A stretch of DNA of 26,464 nucleotides from JBEHYA01 sp048498415. Its GTDB lineage: Bacteria > Pseudomonadota > Alphaproteobacteria > UBA9219 > RGZA01. A model generated the notes under the pieces. It saw only the letters and a list, made by a program, of their open reading frames with translations. It made no database searches and had not been told where the DNA came from. Below are positions 13,582-21,664 of this stretch, in pieces (within the stretch, counting starts at the first letter, position 1; every line of letters begins with the position of its first letter). Position numbers and translations under genes: made by a program. Where the stretch lies: NCBI GenBank assembly GCA_048498415.1, contig JBEHYA010000017.1, positions 1-26,464 of the forward strand, written 5' to 3'.

Positions 13582-14640
13582 ATGCTCGCACCCAACCCAC
13601 GCGCCGCCGCGCCAAGCGCCCCTCCGTCACGCGCGCTTGTGATATGGCTGCTGGTATGCTGCGCCATGATTTTTGCGATGGCGATTATAGGCGCCATTAC
13701 GCGGCTGACCGAATCCGGGCTTTCGATTACCGAATGGCAACCCGTGAAGGGCGCGCTGCCGCCATTAAATGACGCCGCGTGGGAGCATGCGTTTTCGCTG
13801 TATAAAGCCACGCCCCAATACCATGCGATCAATGCGGGCATGACGTTGCCGGAATTCAAAAACATCTTTTTCTGGGAATGGCTGCATCGTTTATGGGGCC
13901 GGCTGATCGGACTGGTCTACGCGCTGCCGCTGCTGGTGTTCTGGCCGCGCGGGAAAATTCCCGCGGGTTTCAAGCTGCCTTTGATCGTGGGACTGCTGCT
14001 GGGCGGGCTGCAGGGATTGGTTGGCTGGATCATGGTCAAAAGCGGATTGCAGCCCGGCATGGCGGCGGTGGATGCCGGCAAGCTGGCCATGCACCTGGAT
14101 CTTGCCCTTTTCGTATACTGCTTTTTGTTGTGGCAGGTCATGCGCCTGAAAGCCATGCCGCTGCTGAGCGCCACCAGCTTTTGCCTGAAGCGCCATGCGG
14201 TTATTACGCTTTTCCTGGCGGCCGTTACCATTACCTGGGGCGCGCTGACGGCCGGGCTGGATGCGGGCAAGATTTACAATACGTTTCCCCTGATGAACGG
14301 CGCGTTTTTGCCAAGCGATGCGCTGGCGCAGGAACCGTGGTGGCGGAATTTCCTGCATAACCCGGCGGCGGTGCAGTTTGCGCATCGCTGGCTGGCGATT
14401 GGCACTGCGTTTACGGCGATTGCGCTGGGCCTGCGTTTACACAAGCGCGGCGCGGCGAAGATTGGCGGCGCGCTGATTGCCCTGCCCCTGCTGCAGTTGA
14501 TGCTGGGGATTGCCACGCTGCTCAGCGGCGTGGATATCGTGCTGGCCGTGCTGCATCAGGGCAATGCGATTTTGGTTTTGAGCGCCGCGCTGGCGGGCGT
14601 GTTTGTGGCGCTGAGGAAAGAGACGCTCATAAACAAATAA
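13582..14640 (+). CDS. ctaA: Haem A synthase, COX15/CtaA family
   Basis: This inner-membrane enzyme oxidises the C8 methyl group of haem O to give haem A for cytochrome c oxidase. The 352-residue protein has about eight hydrophobic segments and the type-2 (alphaproteobacterial/mitochondrial) signatures: ITRLTESGLSITEWQPVKGA, LPEFKNIFFWEWLHRLWGR with the haem-ligand histidine, a second histidine in LAMHLDLAL, GLDAGKIYNTFPLMNG, VQFAHRW and a late HQGNA. It starts nine bases after the preceding gene, so they probably share a transcript. A paired-hairpin repeat lies just after the stop, facing the convergent DJ-1-like gene. Confidence 0.94.
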   Translation: MLAPNPRAAAPSAPPSRALVIWLLVCCAMIFAMAIIGAITRLTESGLSITEWQPVKGALPPLNDAAWEHAFSLYKATPQYHAINAGMTLPEFKNIFFWEWLHRLWGRLIGLVYALPLLVFWPRGKIPAGFKLPLIVGLLLGGLQGLVGWIMVKSGLQPGMAAVDAGKLAMHLDLALFVYCFLLWQVMRLKAMPLLSATSFCLKRHAVITLFLAAVTITWGALTAGLDAGKIYNTFPLMNGAFLPSDALAQEPWWRNFLHNPAAVQFAHRWLAIGTAFTAIALGLRLHKRGAAKIGGALIALPLLQLMLGIATLLSGVDIVLAVLHQGNAILVLSAALAGVFVALRKETLINK

Positions 14641-14648
14641 GCGTGAAC

Positions 14649-14716
14649 ATTCCGGCGTAAGCCGGAATCCAGTTCGATTATTGGATACAAAACTGGGTAC
14701 CGGCTTTCGCCGGTAC
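14649..14716. repeat. Double-hairpin intergenic repeat
   Basis: Two perfect 8-bp hairpins lie 28 bases apart: ATTCCGGC-GTAA-GCCGGAAT (14649-14668) and GTACCGGC-TTTC-GCCGGTAC (14697-14716). The segments GGAATCCAGTT and AACTGGGTACC next to the inner edges are partly inverted too, so the whole unit can fold as one larger structure. Paired elements of the form CCGGAATCCAG...CTGG are widespread in proteobacterial genomes. It occupies the gap between convergent ctaA and the DJ-1-like gene and may act as a terminator for both. Confidence 0.7.
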
Positions 14717-14729
14717 GTACGTATAGTTT

Positions 14730-15293
14730 TTAAGCCGCCTGCTGCTGTTCCGCCGGCTCTTCGGCGAGATGCTGCACGATGGTTTCCTGCCAGTCGTCGC
14801 CGTTTAAATGGGCGAAGGTAAGCAGGTGGCCGTCGATGGTGGCATCGTTGCCCGACACAATGGCGCCGGCGTTTTTCATGGTTTGCACCAGCAGCGCAGG
14901 CGCGGCCACTTCCAGACCGTTCAGATGGTCGCAGAGGGTGAGAAGTTCAATCGCTTCTTCCATGGCGACCATGGGTTTACGCGAGTCGAAGAAATGACGC
15001 AGGATACGGCGGGTATGCAGATTGGCCTTGAGCTTTTCGACGCCGCGGGCGCCGCCGATGACGATTAAACGGTCGTAGTCGGAACCCATGGCTTCGCCAA
15101 TATGCGTATCGACCGGGAAATAGTGGCCCCAGGATTCATCCAGCCACCCATGGGCGAGGCCGTTATCGGGAGCGATGGTTTTGATGGTGGCGCCGACCGA
15201 TAGGAGTTTTTTCTGAACGGTGCTGAAGGATTGCTCGGCAAAGCCGCTGGCGACCAAAATACAGACTTTTTTACCTGACAGGATATTATCCAT
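14730..15293 (-). CDS. DJ-1/PfpI-fold protein lacking the usual nucleophile
   Basis: A protein of about 187 residues with the DJ-1/PfpI glutamine-amidotransferase-like fold: strand KKVCILVASGFAEQSFS, then GATIKTIAPDNG, the DRLIVIGGARGVEKLK elbow region, and RKPMVAMEEAIELLTLCDHLNGLEVAAP. At the position where PfpI and DJ-1 have the nucleophilic Cys followed by His (family A-x-C-H), this protein has Met-Glu-Glu (Glu112, Glu113), so a protease or deglycase role is doubtful. The closest resemblance may be the DJ-1-like domain of large-subunit catalases, which also lacks the cysteine. ATG 15293 is preferred; an in-frame GTG at 15314 is possible. Confidence 0.75.
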   Translation of the reverse strand: MDNILSGKKVCILVASGFAEQSFSTVQKKLLSVGATIKTIAPDNGLAHGWLDESWGHYFPVDTHIGEAMGSDYDRLIVIGGARGVEKLKANLHTRRILRHFFDSRKPMVAMEEAIELLTLCDHLNGLEVAAPALLVQTMKNAGAIVSGNDATIDGHLLTFAHLNGDDWQETIVQHLAEEPAEQQQAA

Positions 15294-15440
15294 AAAACGG
15301 GAATGACCTTTCACGAAGGGATGCGGATGACGCGCCGGCGGGGCAAATCACCCAGGCCGTATGCGGGGCCCGCTTTATGGACTAAAACGCACGCCCTCGC
15401 AAGCCCAGAGTTACTTTCGGGAATAATGATTCAGAGGCCT

Positions 15441-15473
15441 GCAAAAGAAGGCATAAAACAGCACAAATTATGC
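15441..15473 (-). terminator. Possible weak terminator after the pilin pair
   Basis: On the minus strand GCATAA and TTATGC form a 6-bp stem around an 11-base loop, followed by the T-rich CTTCTTTT. It begins seven bases after the second pilin stop. The stem is short, so this is a tentative call. The remaining gap to the DJ-1-like gene (15294-15440) shows no gene. Confidence 0.3.
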
Positions 15474-15479
15474 AGGAAA

Positions 15480-16085
15480 TTATTGGACGGAGAGGACCTG
15501 GTAGAAGAAGTCGCCGCCGACCGAACCGTTGCCATTGACCAGGCAGCCGGTCATCTTGCCGGTCAGGCCCGATGGCCAGTTGCTGAAATTGGTGGTGTTG
15601 GAAATGGCGCCGATATCGAGGCTGCCAGGTGTGGTGGTGCCAACCTGCGCATTGATCTGATCGCAGACGCCGGGGTTCACTTTAAGGAAAGCCACGCGTT
15701 CCTGCAGGCTGTCATTACCCAGACCGGTCACGTTACCCCAGGTGTAAATCCAGGCATCGGAACCCGACGAAGACAGCGCAGAAGACGGCGGCACCAGGCC
15801 GCCACCCAGCGGTGAGAAGAACGCGTTGTTGCCGGTGGTGTTCGATGCGTTGATATCAACATTCGCCACAGGAAGGCCGATAGCAACCAGACGGTCCATA
15901 CCCAGTTTTAAATTCATGCCGATCTGGATCATGGAAGCGGCGTTGGTGCGGTTGGTTTCCTGGCCGGAGCTGGTCGCGAAGGTGCTGGAGCCCGCGGCGA
16001 TCGCGGTTGCCAAAATGGCTAAGATCGCGACGACGAAAAGAATTGGGCCAATCGCAATACCCGCCTGATTGTTGGATGAACGCAC
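15480..16085 (-). CDS. Pilin-like protein 2 (tandem duplicate)
   Basis: A 201-residue protein with a short polar leader (MRSSNNQAG), a hydrophobic N-terminal helix IAIGPILFVVAILAILATAI and a polar globular part, the plan of a type IV pilin. Two cysteines near the C-terminus (GVCDQIN and MTGCLVN) could close the D-region disulphide loop. A glutamate at mature position 5 is not present if cleavage is after KAG/QAG-type glycine. It is nearly identical to pilin-like protein 1 through about residue 150 and differs mainly in the last 50 residues. The start is GTG 16085 with AGGGGGC five to six bases upstream. It is 18 bases after pilin 1, hence co-transcribed. Confidence 0.78.
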   Translation of the reverse strand: MRSSNNQAGIAIGPILFVVAILAILATAIAAGSSTFATSSGQETNRTNAASMIQIGMNLKLGMDRLVAIGLPVANVDINASNTTGNNAFFSPLGGGLVPPSSALSSSGSDAWIYTWGNVTGLGNDSLQERVAFLKVNPGVCDQINAQVGTTTPGSLDIGAISNTTNFSNWPSGLTGKMTGCLVNGNGSVGGDFFYQVLSVQ

Positions 16086-16103
16086 CGTGTGCCCCCTGTT
16101 GTC

Positions 16104-16721
16104 TTATTGGATCGCAAGAACTTGATAGAAGTAGTCAACCGTGCCGCTGTTGGTATTGACCACGCAGCCAGTCATCTTGCCACGCAGACCCGTGGGCCAG
16201 TTAGTGAAGTTGACTGAATTGGAAATGGCGCCGATATCGAGGCCCGTGGGCGTGGTGGTGCCAACCTGCGCATTGATCTGATCGCATACACCGGAGTTCA
16301 CTTTAAGGAAAGCCACGCGTTCCTGCAGGCTGTCGTTACCCAGACCGGTTACGTTGCCCCAGGTGTAAATCCAGGCATCGGAACCCGACGAAGACAGCGC
16401 GGAAGACGGCGGCACCAGGCCGCCACCCAGCGGTGAGAAGAACGCGTTGTTGCCGGTGGTGTTCGATGCGTTGATGTCCACATTCGCGATGGGAAGGCCG
16501 ATGGCGACCAGACGATCCATACCCAGTTTTAAATTCATGCCGATCTGGATCATGGAAGCGGCGTTGGTGCGGTTGGTTTCCTGGCCGGAGCTGGTCGCGA
16601 AGGTGCTGGAGCCCGCGGCGATCGCGGTTGCCAAAATTGCTAAAATAGCCACGACGAAAAGAATCGGACCAATGGCAATGCCCGCCTTATTGTTTAAACG
16701 CGGCTGGACAGTGGTGGACAT
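16104..16721 (-). CDS. Pilin-like protein 1
   Basis: A 205-residue pilin-like protein: leader MSTTVQPRLNNKAG, hydrophobic helix IAIGPILFVVAILAILATAI, a helix continuing through QETNRTNAASMIQIGMNLKLGMDRL, and a beta-rich globular domain with two cysteines (GVCDQINAQ, MTGCVVN) that fit a type IVb D-region loop. It is the last but one gene of the pilus operon and, with its twin, probably the fibre subunit. The ATG has GGAG upstream. A 150-base gap with a 17-bp palindrome precedes it, so it may have its own promoter giving higher expression than the machinery genes. Confidence 0.8.
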   Translation of the reverse strand: MSTTVQPRLNNKAGIAIGPILFVVAILAILATAIAAGSSTFATSSGQETNRTNAASMIQIGMNLKLGMDRLVAIGLPIANVDINASNTTGNNAFFSPLGGGLVPPSSALSSSGSDAWIYTWGNVTGLGNDSLQERVAFLKVNSGVCDQINAQVGTTTPTGLDIGAISNSVNFTNWPTGLRGKMTGCVVNTNSGTVDYFYQVLAIQ

Positions 16722-16773
16722 GCGATTTTCTCCGAATTTAAAAGTACTTACGCAGTACCGGGTGAGTTTAGGT

Positions 16774-16790
16774 TTTGATTATTAATCAAA
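16774..16790. promoter_or_regulatory. 8-1-8 palindrome upstream of the pilin genes
   Basis: TTTGATTA and TAATCAAA are perfect inverted arms around a single T, 53 bases upstream of the pilin 1 start. There is no T-run after it, so it is more like an operator than a terminator. It lies in the only sizeable gap within the last part of the pilus operon (16722-16871); nothing else clear was seen there beyond a short GCGC-TTCG-GCGC stem at about 16803-16814. Confidence 0.45.
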
Positions 16791-16871
16791 TCTTACCATA
16801 AGCGCTTCGGCGCAAAAGGGCATTTAAGGTGGGTTGATTCGGTACCGGAGGGCTGTTTGGGCCCCCTGCCC

Positions 16872-17576
16872 TTAATTAACCGGTGACCCTTCCGGCTGCG
16901 ATATATTGATGGTTTCTGCCGTTAATTCAGCAGACATCACATTATCGGTGGGGCATTCAATGCCCACGCAGAAGGCGACCATCGACCAGCGAATGGCCGG
17001 GACCATGGAATCCGTATAACTGATGGCGTTCAGCCAGGTCACAAATTGTTCGCTGTTGTTGCTAAAAACGCGCAGCGCCGGACGCGTGCTGACTTCAAAC
17101 TGCACTTCGGGGAACTGTTTCTTGAGGCGTTCCACCAGCGGCGCATATTGATCCCGGTTGAGCGGCACGCGGTTGATTTTGGGCAGGAAGGGTTCAAGTG
17201 CCTGCGCGGTGGTGACTTTCATTTTCAGATCGGAGGCCTGCTTCACGCTCATGAAGGTAAGGCCCATCATGGCCGCCGCCACCAGCCAGGCGACACCCAC
17301 CACGATCAAAGCCGAGCGATCGAACGACGTAACCGCTTTTTCGAACAGCGCGTTATTGGAAAGATAGCGCGACATTTCATTGAAGCGCAGGCCCAGCTGC
17401 AGGCTTTTCGGCAATTGCAGGCCGGGGCCTTTGGACGCGGTGGCCTGTGTGCCCTTGGCGTCATCCGCTTTTTTCTGCGGGATCATGGCCTTCAGTTTAT
17501 CGACATCCAGCTTTAAAAAGCTGTCGAGCTTGATGTTCTTGAGTTCGTCCTTGAAGTTTTTAAGGTCCAGTTTCAT
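16872..17576 (-). CDS. GspM/PilO-like bitopic pilus assembly protein
   Basis: A 234-residue protein with a charged cytoplasmic N-terminus (lysine/aspartate-rich, residues 1-50), a single membrane segment at about residues 88-110 (ALIVVGVAWLVAAAMMGLTF), a short coiled region and a periplasmic domain with QYAPLVERLKKQFPEVQFEVSTR and FVTWLNAISYTD. This topology and its place directly after a GspL/PilN-like gene fit the PilO/GspM partner of the inner-membrane alignment complex. Two cysteines (AFCVGIECPTD) may be disulphide bonded. Its start overlaps the upstream stop by four bases. Sequence similarity alone would not give a confident name. Confidence 0.6.
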   Translation of the reverse strand: MKLDLKNFKDELKNIKLDSFLKLDVDKLKAMIPQKKADDAKGTQATASKGPGLQLPKSLQLGLRFNEMSRYLSNNALFEKAVTSFDRSALIVVGVAWLVAAAMMGLTFMSVKQASDLKMKVTTAQALEPFLPKINRVPLNRDQYAPLVERLKKQFPEVQFEVSTRPALRVFSNNSEQFVTWLNAISYTDSMVPAIRWSMVAFCVGIECPTDNVMSAELTAETINISQPEGSPVN

Positions 17577-18538
17577 CGCCGCACCTTGCGCACCACGGCG
17601 TCTTTGGCGTTGGCGATCACGTTGCCTTCCGGCGACATTTCAATGGATTGGGCGCCCAGTTCCTGAATGCGGTCGGAGGTGAGGTTATCGGGCACGGTGG
17701 CCCACCATTTCACCTGGCCGTTTTCAATGCTGTACCGGCGCAGCCACCCGTTCACGCCGACCAGTTTTTCATTAAGCGTGGCGAAGCCCGCCACCTGTTC
17801 GCGGAATTCGGAGGTGCGCAAAATCTGCGCGTTCTGCTGCAGCTGCATGACGCTATCGTTGGTGCGCCGCGCCAGCATGGAGAGATCGGCCTTATAGGTG
17901 AGCTGCGCCACCGACGCGCTGAACCAGATGAAGAACGAGACGGCCGTCACCGCGATGGCCGTCATCACCAGCGCGAAGGCGAAGAAACGCCGCGCGCGGT
18001 TTTCGAGGAGGGAAAGCGATTCCCAATCCATCGGCTTGAGCTTGACGATTGAATCGGGCACCAGATCGACGATTTCGACGTTGCCGATTTCACGCGCGAT
18101 GCGTTCGGCCTTGGCGCGGATGATGGACGTGGTGCCGCGGATGACCTGCAGGTTATCCTGCTCCACCGCCATCATGATCGCGGCTTCTTCCGTATAATAG
18201 GTATAAATCACGGGCGGCAGATGCGCGTCCTGCGTGCCGGGCAGCAGCGAGGCAAACGGGCACCAGGAAGTGGCATGGCTGGCCATATCGGCGGAGCGCA
18301 CGGCCAGATACCACACGCGGCCTTCATGCACGCGCCAGACAAAATGCACGCGCTCGCTGTCGCAGGCTTCCGCGGCGGCGTTCCAGGCGAGCATTTCTTC
18401 TTCGCCCTTCACCTGCGGGCATGAGCCGCCGATCAGGTCGTTGGGAAAATAGAAAGTCTGCGCGAGCAGCTCTTCGCTGGCGCTGATTGCTGACTCGCCG
18501 GGAGCGGCCTCCCGGCTGGTGAGAACGGTTGTGGCCAT
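17573..18538 (-). CDS. GspL/PilN-like bitopic pilus assembly protein
   Basis: A 321-residue protein: a cytoplasmic domain of about 180 residues, one membrane segment at about 185-208 (FFAFALVMTAIAVTAVSFFIWF), a coiled periplasmic stretch (LTYKADLSMLARRTNDSVMQLQQNAQ) and a C-terminal domain. GspL/PilM-N proteins connect the assembly ATPase to the periplasmic alignment proteins; this protein has the position and shape for that role, but the cytoplasmic domain lacks an obvious actin-like signature. It may instead correspond to PilO of the R64 thin-pilus system. It begins directly after the platform-gene stop and overlaps the next gene by four bases. Confidence 0.6.
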   Translation of the reverse strand: MATTVLTSREAAPGESAISASEELLAQTFYFPNDLIGGSCPQVKGEEEMLAWNAAAEACDSERVHFVWRVHEGRVWYLAVRSADMASHATSWCPFASLLPGTQDAHLPPVIYTYYTEEAAIMMAVEQDNLQVIRGTTSIIRAKAERIAREIGNVEIVDLVPDSIVKLKPMDWESLSLLENRARRFFAFALVMTAIAVTAVSFFIWFSASVAQLTYKADLSMLARRTNDSVMQLQQNAQILRTSEFREQVAGFATLNEKLVGVNGWLRRYSIENGQVKWWATVPDNLTSDRIQELGAQSIEMSPEGNVIANAKDAVVRKVRR

Positions 18539-19762
18539 TTAGTGTGCCCGCATATCCTTGAGGCCATCCATGAAACCTTGGTTTTGCAAGGAAAGCAAAT
18601 AGATCATGGTGAGCACGACCGCGCCGAAAAGAGCCATGGTCAAAACGAGGCCGCACATCATGATCTTTTTCTGCCCGGTTTTAGCGGCGCCCTGACGTTC
18701 ATCGGCGATGCCGTCGAAGACTTCGACGAGCTGATCGAGGGATTGAATACTGCGAATCTGGTCCTGTTCGGCGCGGGTCAAGGGCTCGCGCGCCATGGCT
18801 TTGGCGGTATCGATACCGGCCATGATGCGTTCCTGGCATTTTTGCCAATAGCCGCGGGTCGACGGTTCGATCGACGTTTCGATGATGATTTTAATGGATT
18901 CATCCAGCGGCACCTTGCCACGCAACAGGCGCGCCATAAGGGCGCAGGTATCGTGCATGTTCGAGTCGCGTAAATACGAACTGATGATGGGGATCTTGGC
19001 CACCATGCGGGAGGCGTAATGGTCGGGCTTGTCCTTGTTCTGCCAGAAGACCATGGCGAGCGCCACGACGATGGCGACGCCGCCGGTCGTCAAAATCATA
19101 AGCGAATAGTTGATTATGCTCACGACCTTGAGGGCGTGATCGAACTTGATGCCGGCTTCCGGGTCGGTATTCGACTTCGGCATGTTTTTCAGCATCGGGA
19201 TAAAGGTGAACTGCGCGCCGAAAATGGTGGAGATGATCGAGAAAATATCGAAGGACAGCCAGCTGAGCGCCGCCATCACGATCTTCATCTGCTTGCCCTT
19301 CTCTTCCACATGCTGAATAGCGTGCACGATAACGCCCTTCAGATCGCCGCCGCGTTCGCCGGCGATAATAATGGCCATGGTCGCGGCATCGAGTAGGCGA
19401 AGGCGTTTTAAAGCTTCCGAGAACGAACCACCGCCGCGCAGCACCGAGCGGGTGGGCAGGAACGCGATGCGGCGCCGCGTATCGGTTTCGCCTTCAATCA
19501 GGTTGAGGAGCGCGGTACCAGCGGATGTTGTGACCGACTGGAAACGCAGTGCGCGTAGCAGCTGGATCTGCCACTGGGCGGAGCGCACATCCATCCATTC
19601 GAACATGGGCGGCTTGCGTTCTTTAATGGAAATCGGCCACAGGCCTTTGCTGCGCAGCACGCGGCGCACGTCGTCGGCGGTGGGCAGGTAATAGTCGTCT
19701 TCCACCACGCTCGTGATGCCGCCGGGAAGCGTCATGGCGTATTTAGCGATCCACAGCTTCAT
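18539..19762 (-). CDS. GspF/PilC-type inner-membrane platform protein
   Basis: A 407-residue protein of the T2SSF family, the inner-membrane platform of type II secretion and type IV pilus machines (PilR in R64 terms). The two repeated F domains are visible: the first with SVLRGGGSFSEALKRL...IIAGERGGDLKGVIVHAIQHVEEK, the second with LMARLLRGKVPLDESIKIIIE and a later TMALFGAVVLTMIYLLSL membrane segment. Further membrane segments are around residues 165-190 and 220-245. Its ATG overlaps the ATPase stop by four bases, so the ATPase and platform are translationally coupled. Confidence 0.88.
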   Translation of the reverse strand: MKLWIAKYAMTLPGGITSVVEDDYYLPTADDVRRVLRSKGLWPISIKERKPPMFEWMDVRSAQWQIQLLRALRFQSVTTSAGTALLNLIEGETDTRRRIAFLPTRSVLRGGGSFSEALKRLRLLDAATMAIIIAGERGGDLKGVIVHAIQHVEEKGKQMKIVMAALSWLSFDIFSIISTIFGAQFTFIPMLKNMPKSNTDPEAGIKFDHALKVVSIINYSLMILTTGGVAIVVALAMVFWQNKDKPDHYASRMVAKIPIISSYLRDSNMHDTCALMARLLRGKVPLDESIKIIIETSIEPSTRGYWQKCQERIMAGIDTAKAMAREPLTRAEQDQIRSIQSLDQLVEVFDGIADERQGAAKTGQKKIMMCGLVLTMALFGAVVLTMIYLLSLQNQGFMDGLKDMRAH

Positions 19763-21543
19763 CGACGACCCGCCTTGGATGCGAGTTCTTCCACCATCAA
19801 TGCGGCGCCCATATGCGCATCGATGATGCGGCGGCGCAGGAGATCGCGGATGGATTGTTCGCGCGGCATATAGAAGGTGCCGGGCACGTCGACGATGGAG
19901 TTGGTGACGTTGGACAAAATCATTTCCGTGACGGCGCGCTTGCTGGCCTGGTCATCGGGCGGGAACAGGGCTTCCAATGCCAGCGCACGGCCAAGGAAGC
20001 CGGTGTGGTTGCACAGATCGCAGCCTTTGCGGTCGGCCACCGCCACCATGTCGTCGGGGGCGACGCCGATATCTTCGCACTTGTTGGTATCGGCATAGAC
20101 GCTGATGGCGCTGTGCTGCTGGTGGCAGGCGGGGCAGACGGTTTTGACCAAGCGCTGCGAGAGCGAGCCGATGAGCGCGTGGCCTAAAATATAAAGACCG
20201 CTGGTGCGGTAGGCGGAAGACAAGAAACCATCGATACGGTCGATGACGTGCAGCGCGTTGACGGCGTGGACGGTGGTGATGACCAAGTGGCCGGATTCCG
20301 TGGCGCGCAGCGCCGCTTCCACCGTCTCGCTGTCGCGCATTTCACCGATGATGATGATGTCGGGATCGTGACGCATGAGCGCGCGGATCATGTCGGCGAT
20401 GGAGACGTTCGAGTGGTCGGACACGGAGGTTTGGTCGACCAGCGGCATATCGTATTCGACCGGGCTTTCCACCGAGTACACGGCTTTGGCGGTGCGGTCG
20501 ATTTCCTGAATGATACCGTAAAGCGTTGTTGATTTACCGGAGCCGGTAGGACCGGAGACCACGATGAGACCGCCGTCTTTGACGTGGCCATGCACCACGC
20601 GGCGGATGCGCTTGGAGACGACGGGCGAATGCGCGAACAGTTCATCGAAGGTGCGCAGGTTATCGCGGTCGAGCAAACGCATGGTAATTTTTTCGCCCGC
20701 CGGCGCAACCGGCATGGAGGCGACGCGCACGTCGATCATGCGGCCTTGCCATTCGAAAGCGAGACGGCCGTCTTGCGGATGCTGGCGATCCGCGGCGTCC
20801 ATTTTACTATCGGTTTTAATACGCGTGACGATCGGCGCCATGACGCGGTTGGGAATGAGATGCTTGTAGACCAAATCGCCGTCGACGCGGTAACGGATCC
20901 AGCAGCGGGCATCGTCTTCCTGCAGGGTCAAGTGAATATCGGAAGTGCGGGTTTGCAGGGCTTCGGCGAGAATATCATTGAGCGCCTGTTCGATCATCAT
21001 CGCGTTATCGGCATCGCGGGAGAGCGTGGCGAATAAGCGGATGAGACGTTCGTTGGCGACTTCGGTTTGCTCGCGCATCAGGCGGGCAAGTTCGGCGCGG
21101 TCCCACGGTTCGATTTCAACTTTCTCGACCATGCAGTTGCCGCGTTTTAACGCGAGCACGATACGTTCGAGTTCGTTTTCTTCGAAACGGTCGCCGGTGG
21201 CAACACGCAGCACACCGTCTTTGAGATCGAGAAGGCAGATCCCCATCGCCGCCTGCAGGGACGACGGCACATACAAACGCAAGTTTTGCATGTTGAGGTC
21301 GCGGCGTTGCGTGCCGCCGCGGGTTTTATTCTTGGCTTCTTCCAGCTGGAAGCCGTTGCGCTTTAAAATATCTTCGACCGACAAGTGACGGCCGCGGGCG
21401 CGGTGCACGGCCTGTTCGGCCAACGCCATATCGTAATGGCGCGGCTGCAGGGTGAAACGGATTTCCGGTTCGGCCACGGTGGGGCCGCCCGCCGCCGGCG
21501 GCGTGGGGGTGGCTGGCGTTTGTGGTGTTACGATATCATCCAT
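19759..21543 (-). CDS. GspE/PilB-type assembly ATPase
   Basis: A hexameric ATPase powering pilin polymerisation (PilQ in R64 terms). From ATG 21543 the protein has 594 residues: a proline-rich N-tail, an N-terminal GspE-like domain, then Walker A GPTGSGKSTTLYG (about 331-343), the Asp-box region SVESPVEYDMPLVDQ, Walker B IIIIGEMRD (about 396-404) and the His box ESGHLVITTVHA. Two CxxC pairs (CPAC about 470, CDLC about 508) form the zinc-binding site of the GspE class. A TTG at 21555 is an alternative start. An approximately 120-base gap upstream (21544-21664) contains AGAGGAGG with no start codon nearby and no convincing promoter. Confidence 0.93.
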   Translation of the reverse strand: MDDIVTPQTPATPTPPAAGGPTVAEPEIRFTLQPRHYDMALAEQAVHRARGRHLSVEDILKRNGFQLEEAKNKTRGGTQRRDLNMQNLRLYVPSSLQAAMGICLLDLKDGVLRVATGDRFEENELERIVLALKRGNCMVEKVEIEPWDRAELARLMREQTEVANERLIRLFATLSRDADNAMMIEQALNDILAEALQTRTSDIHLTLQEDDARCWIRYRVDGDLVYKHLIPNRVMAPIVTRIKTDSKMDAADRQHPQDGRLAFEWQGRMIDVRVASMPVAPAGEKITMRLLDRDNLRTFDELFAHSPVVSKRIRRVVHGHVKDGGLIVVSGPTGSGKSTTLYGIIQEIDRTAKAVYSVESPVEYDMPLVDQTSVSDHSNVSIADMIRALMRHDPDIIIIGEMRDSETVEAALRATESGHLVITTVHAVNALHVIDRIDGFLSSAYRTSGLYILGHALIGSLSQRLVKTVCPACHQQHSAISVYADTNKCEDIGVAPDDMVAVADRKGCDLCNHTGFLGRALALEALFPPDDQASKRAVTEMILSNVTNSIVDVPGTFYMPREQSIRDLLRRRIIDAHMGAALMVEELASKAGRR

Positions 21544-21664
21544 TGCGAGGCCCAAACGGGCATGGCTCCGGGCGGAAAAGGCCCAGAGATGCCTCCTCTA
21601 TTTTTAGGGCGGGTATCCTCAAAAAAAGATTAAGATGGGCTAACCCTTTTGAAGGAAAAAAGCC

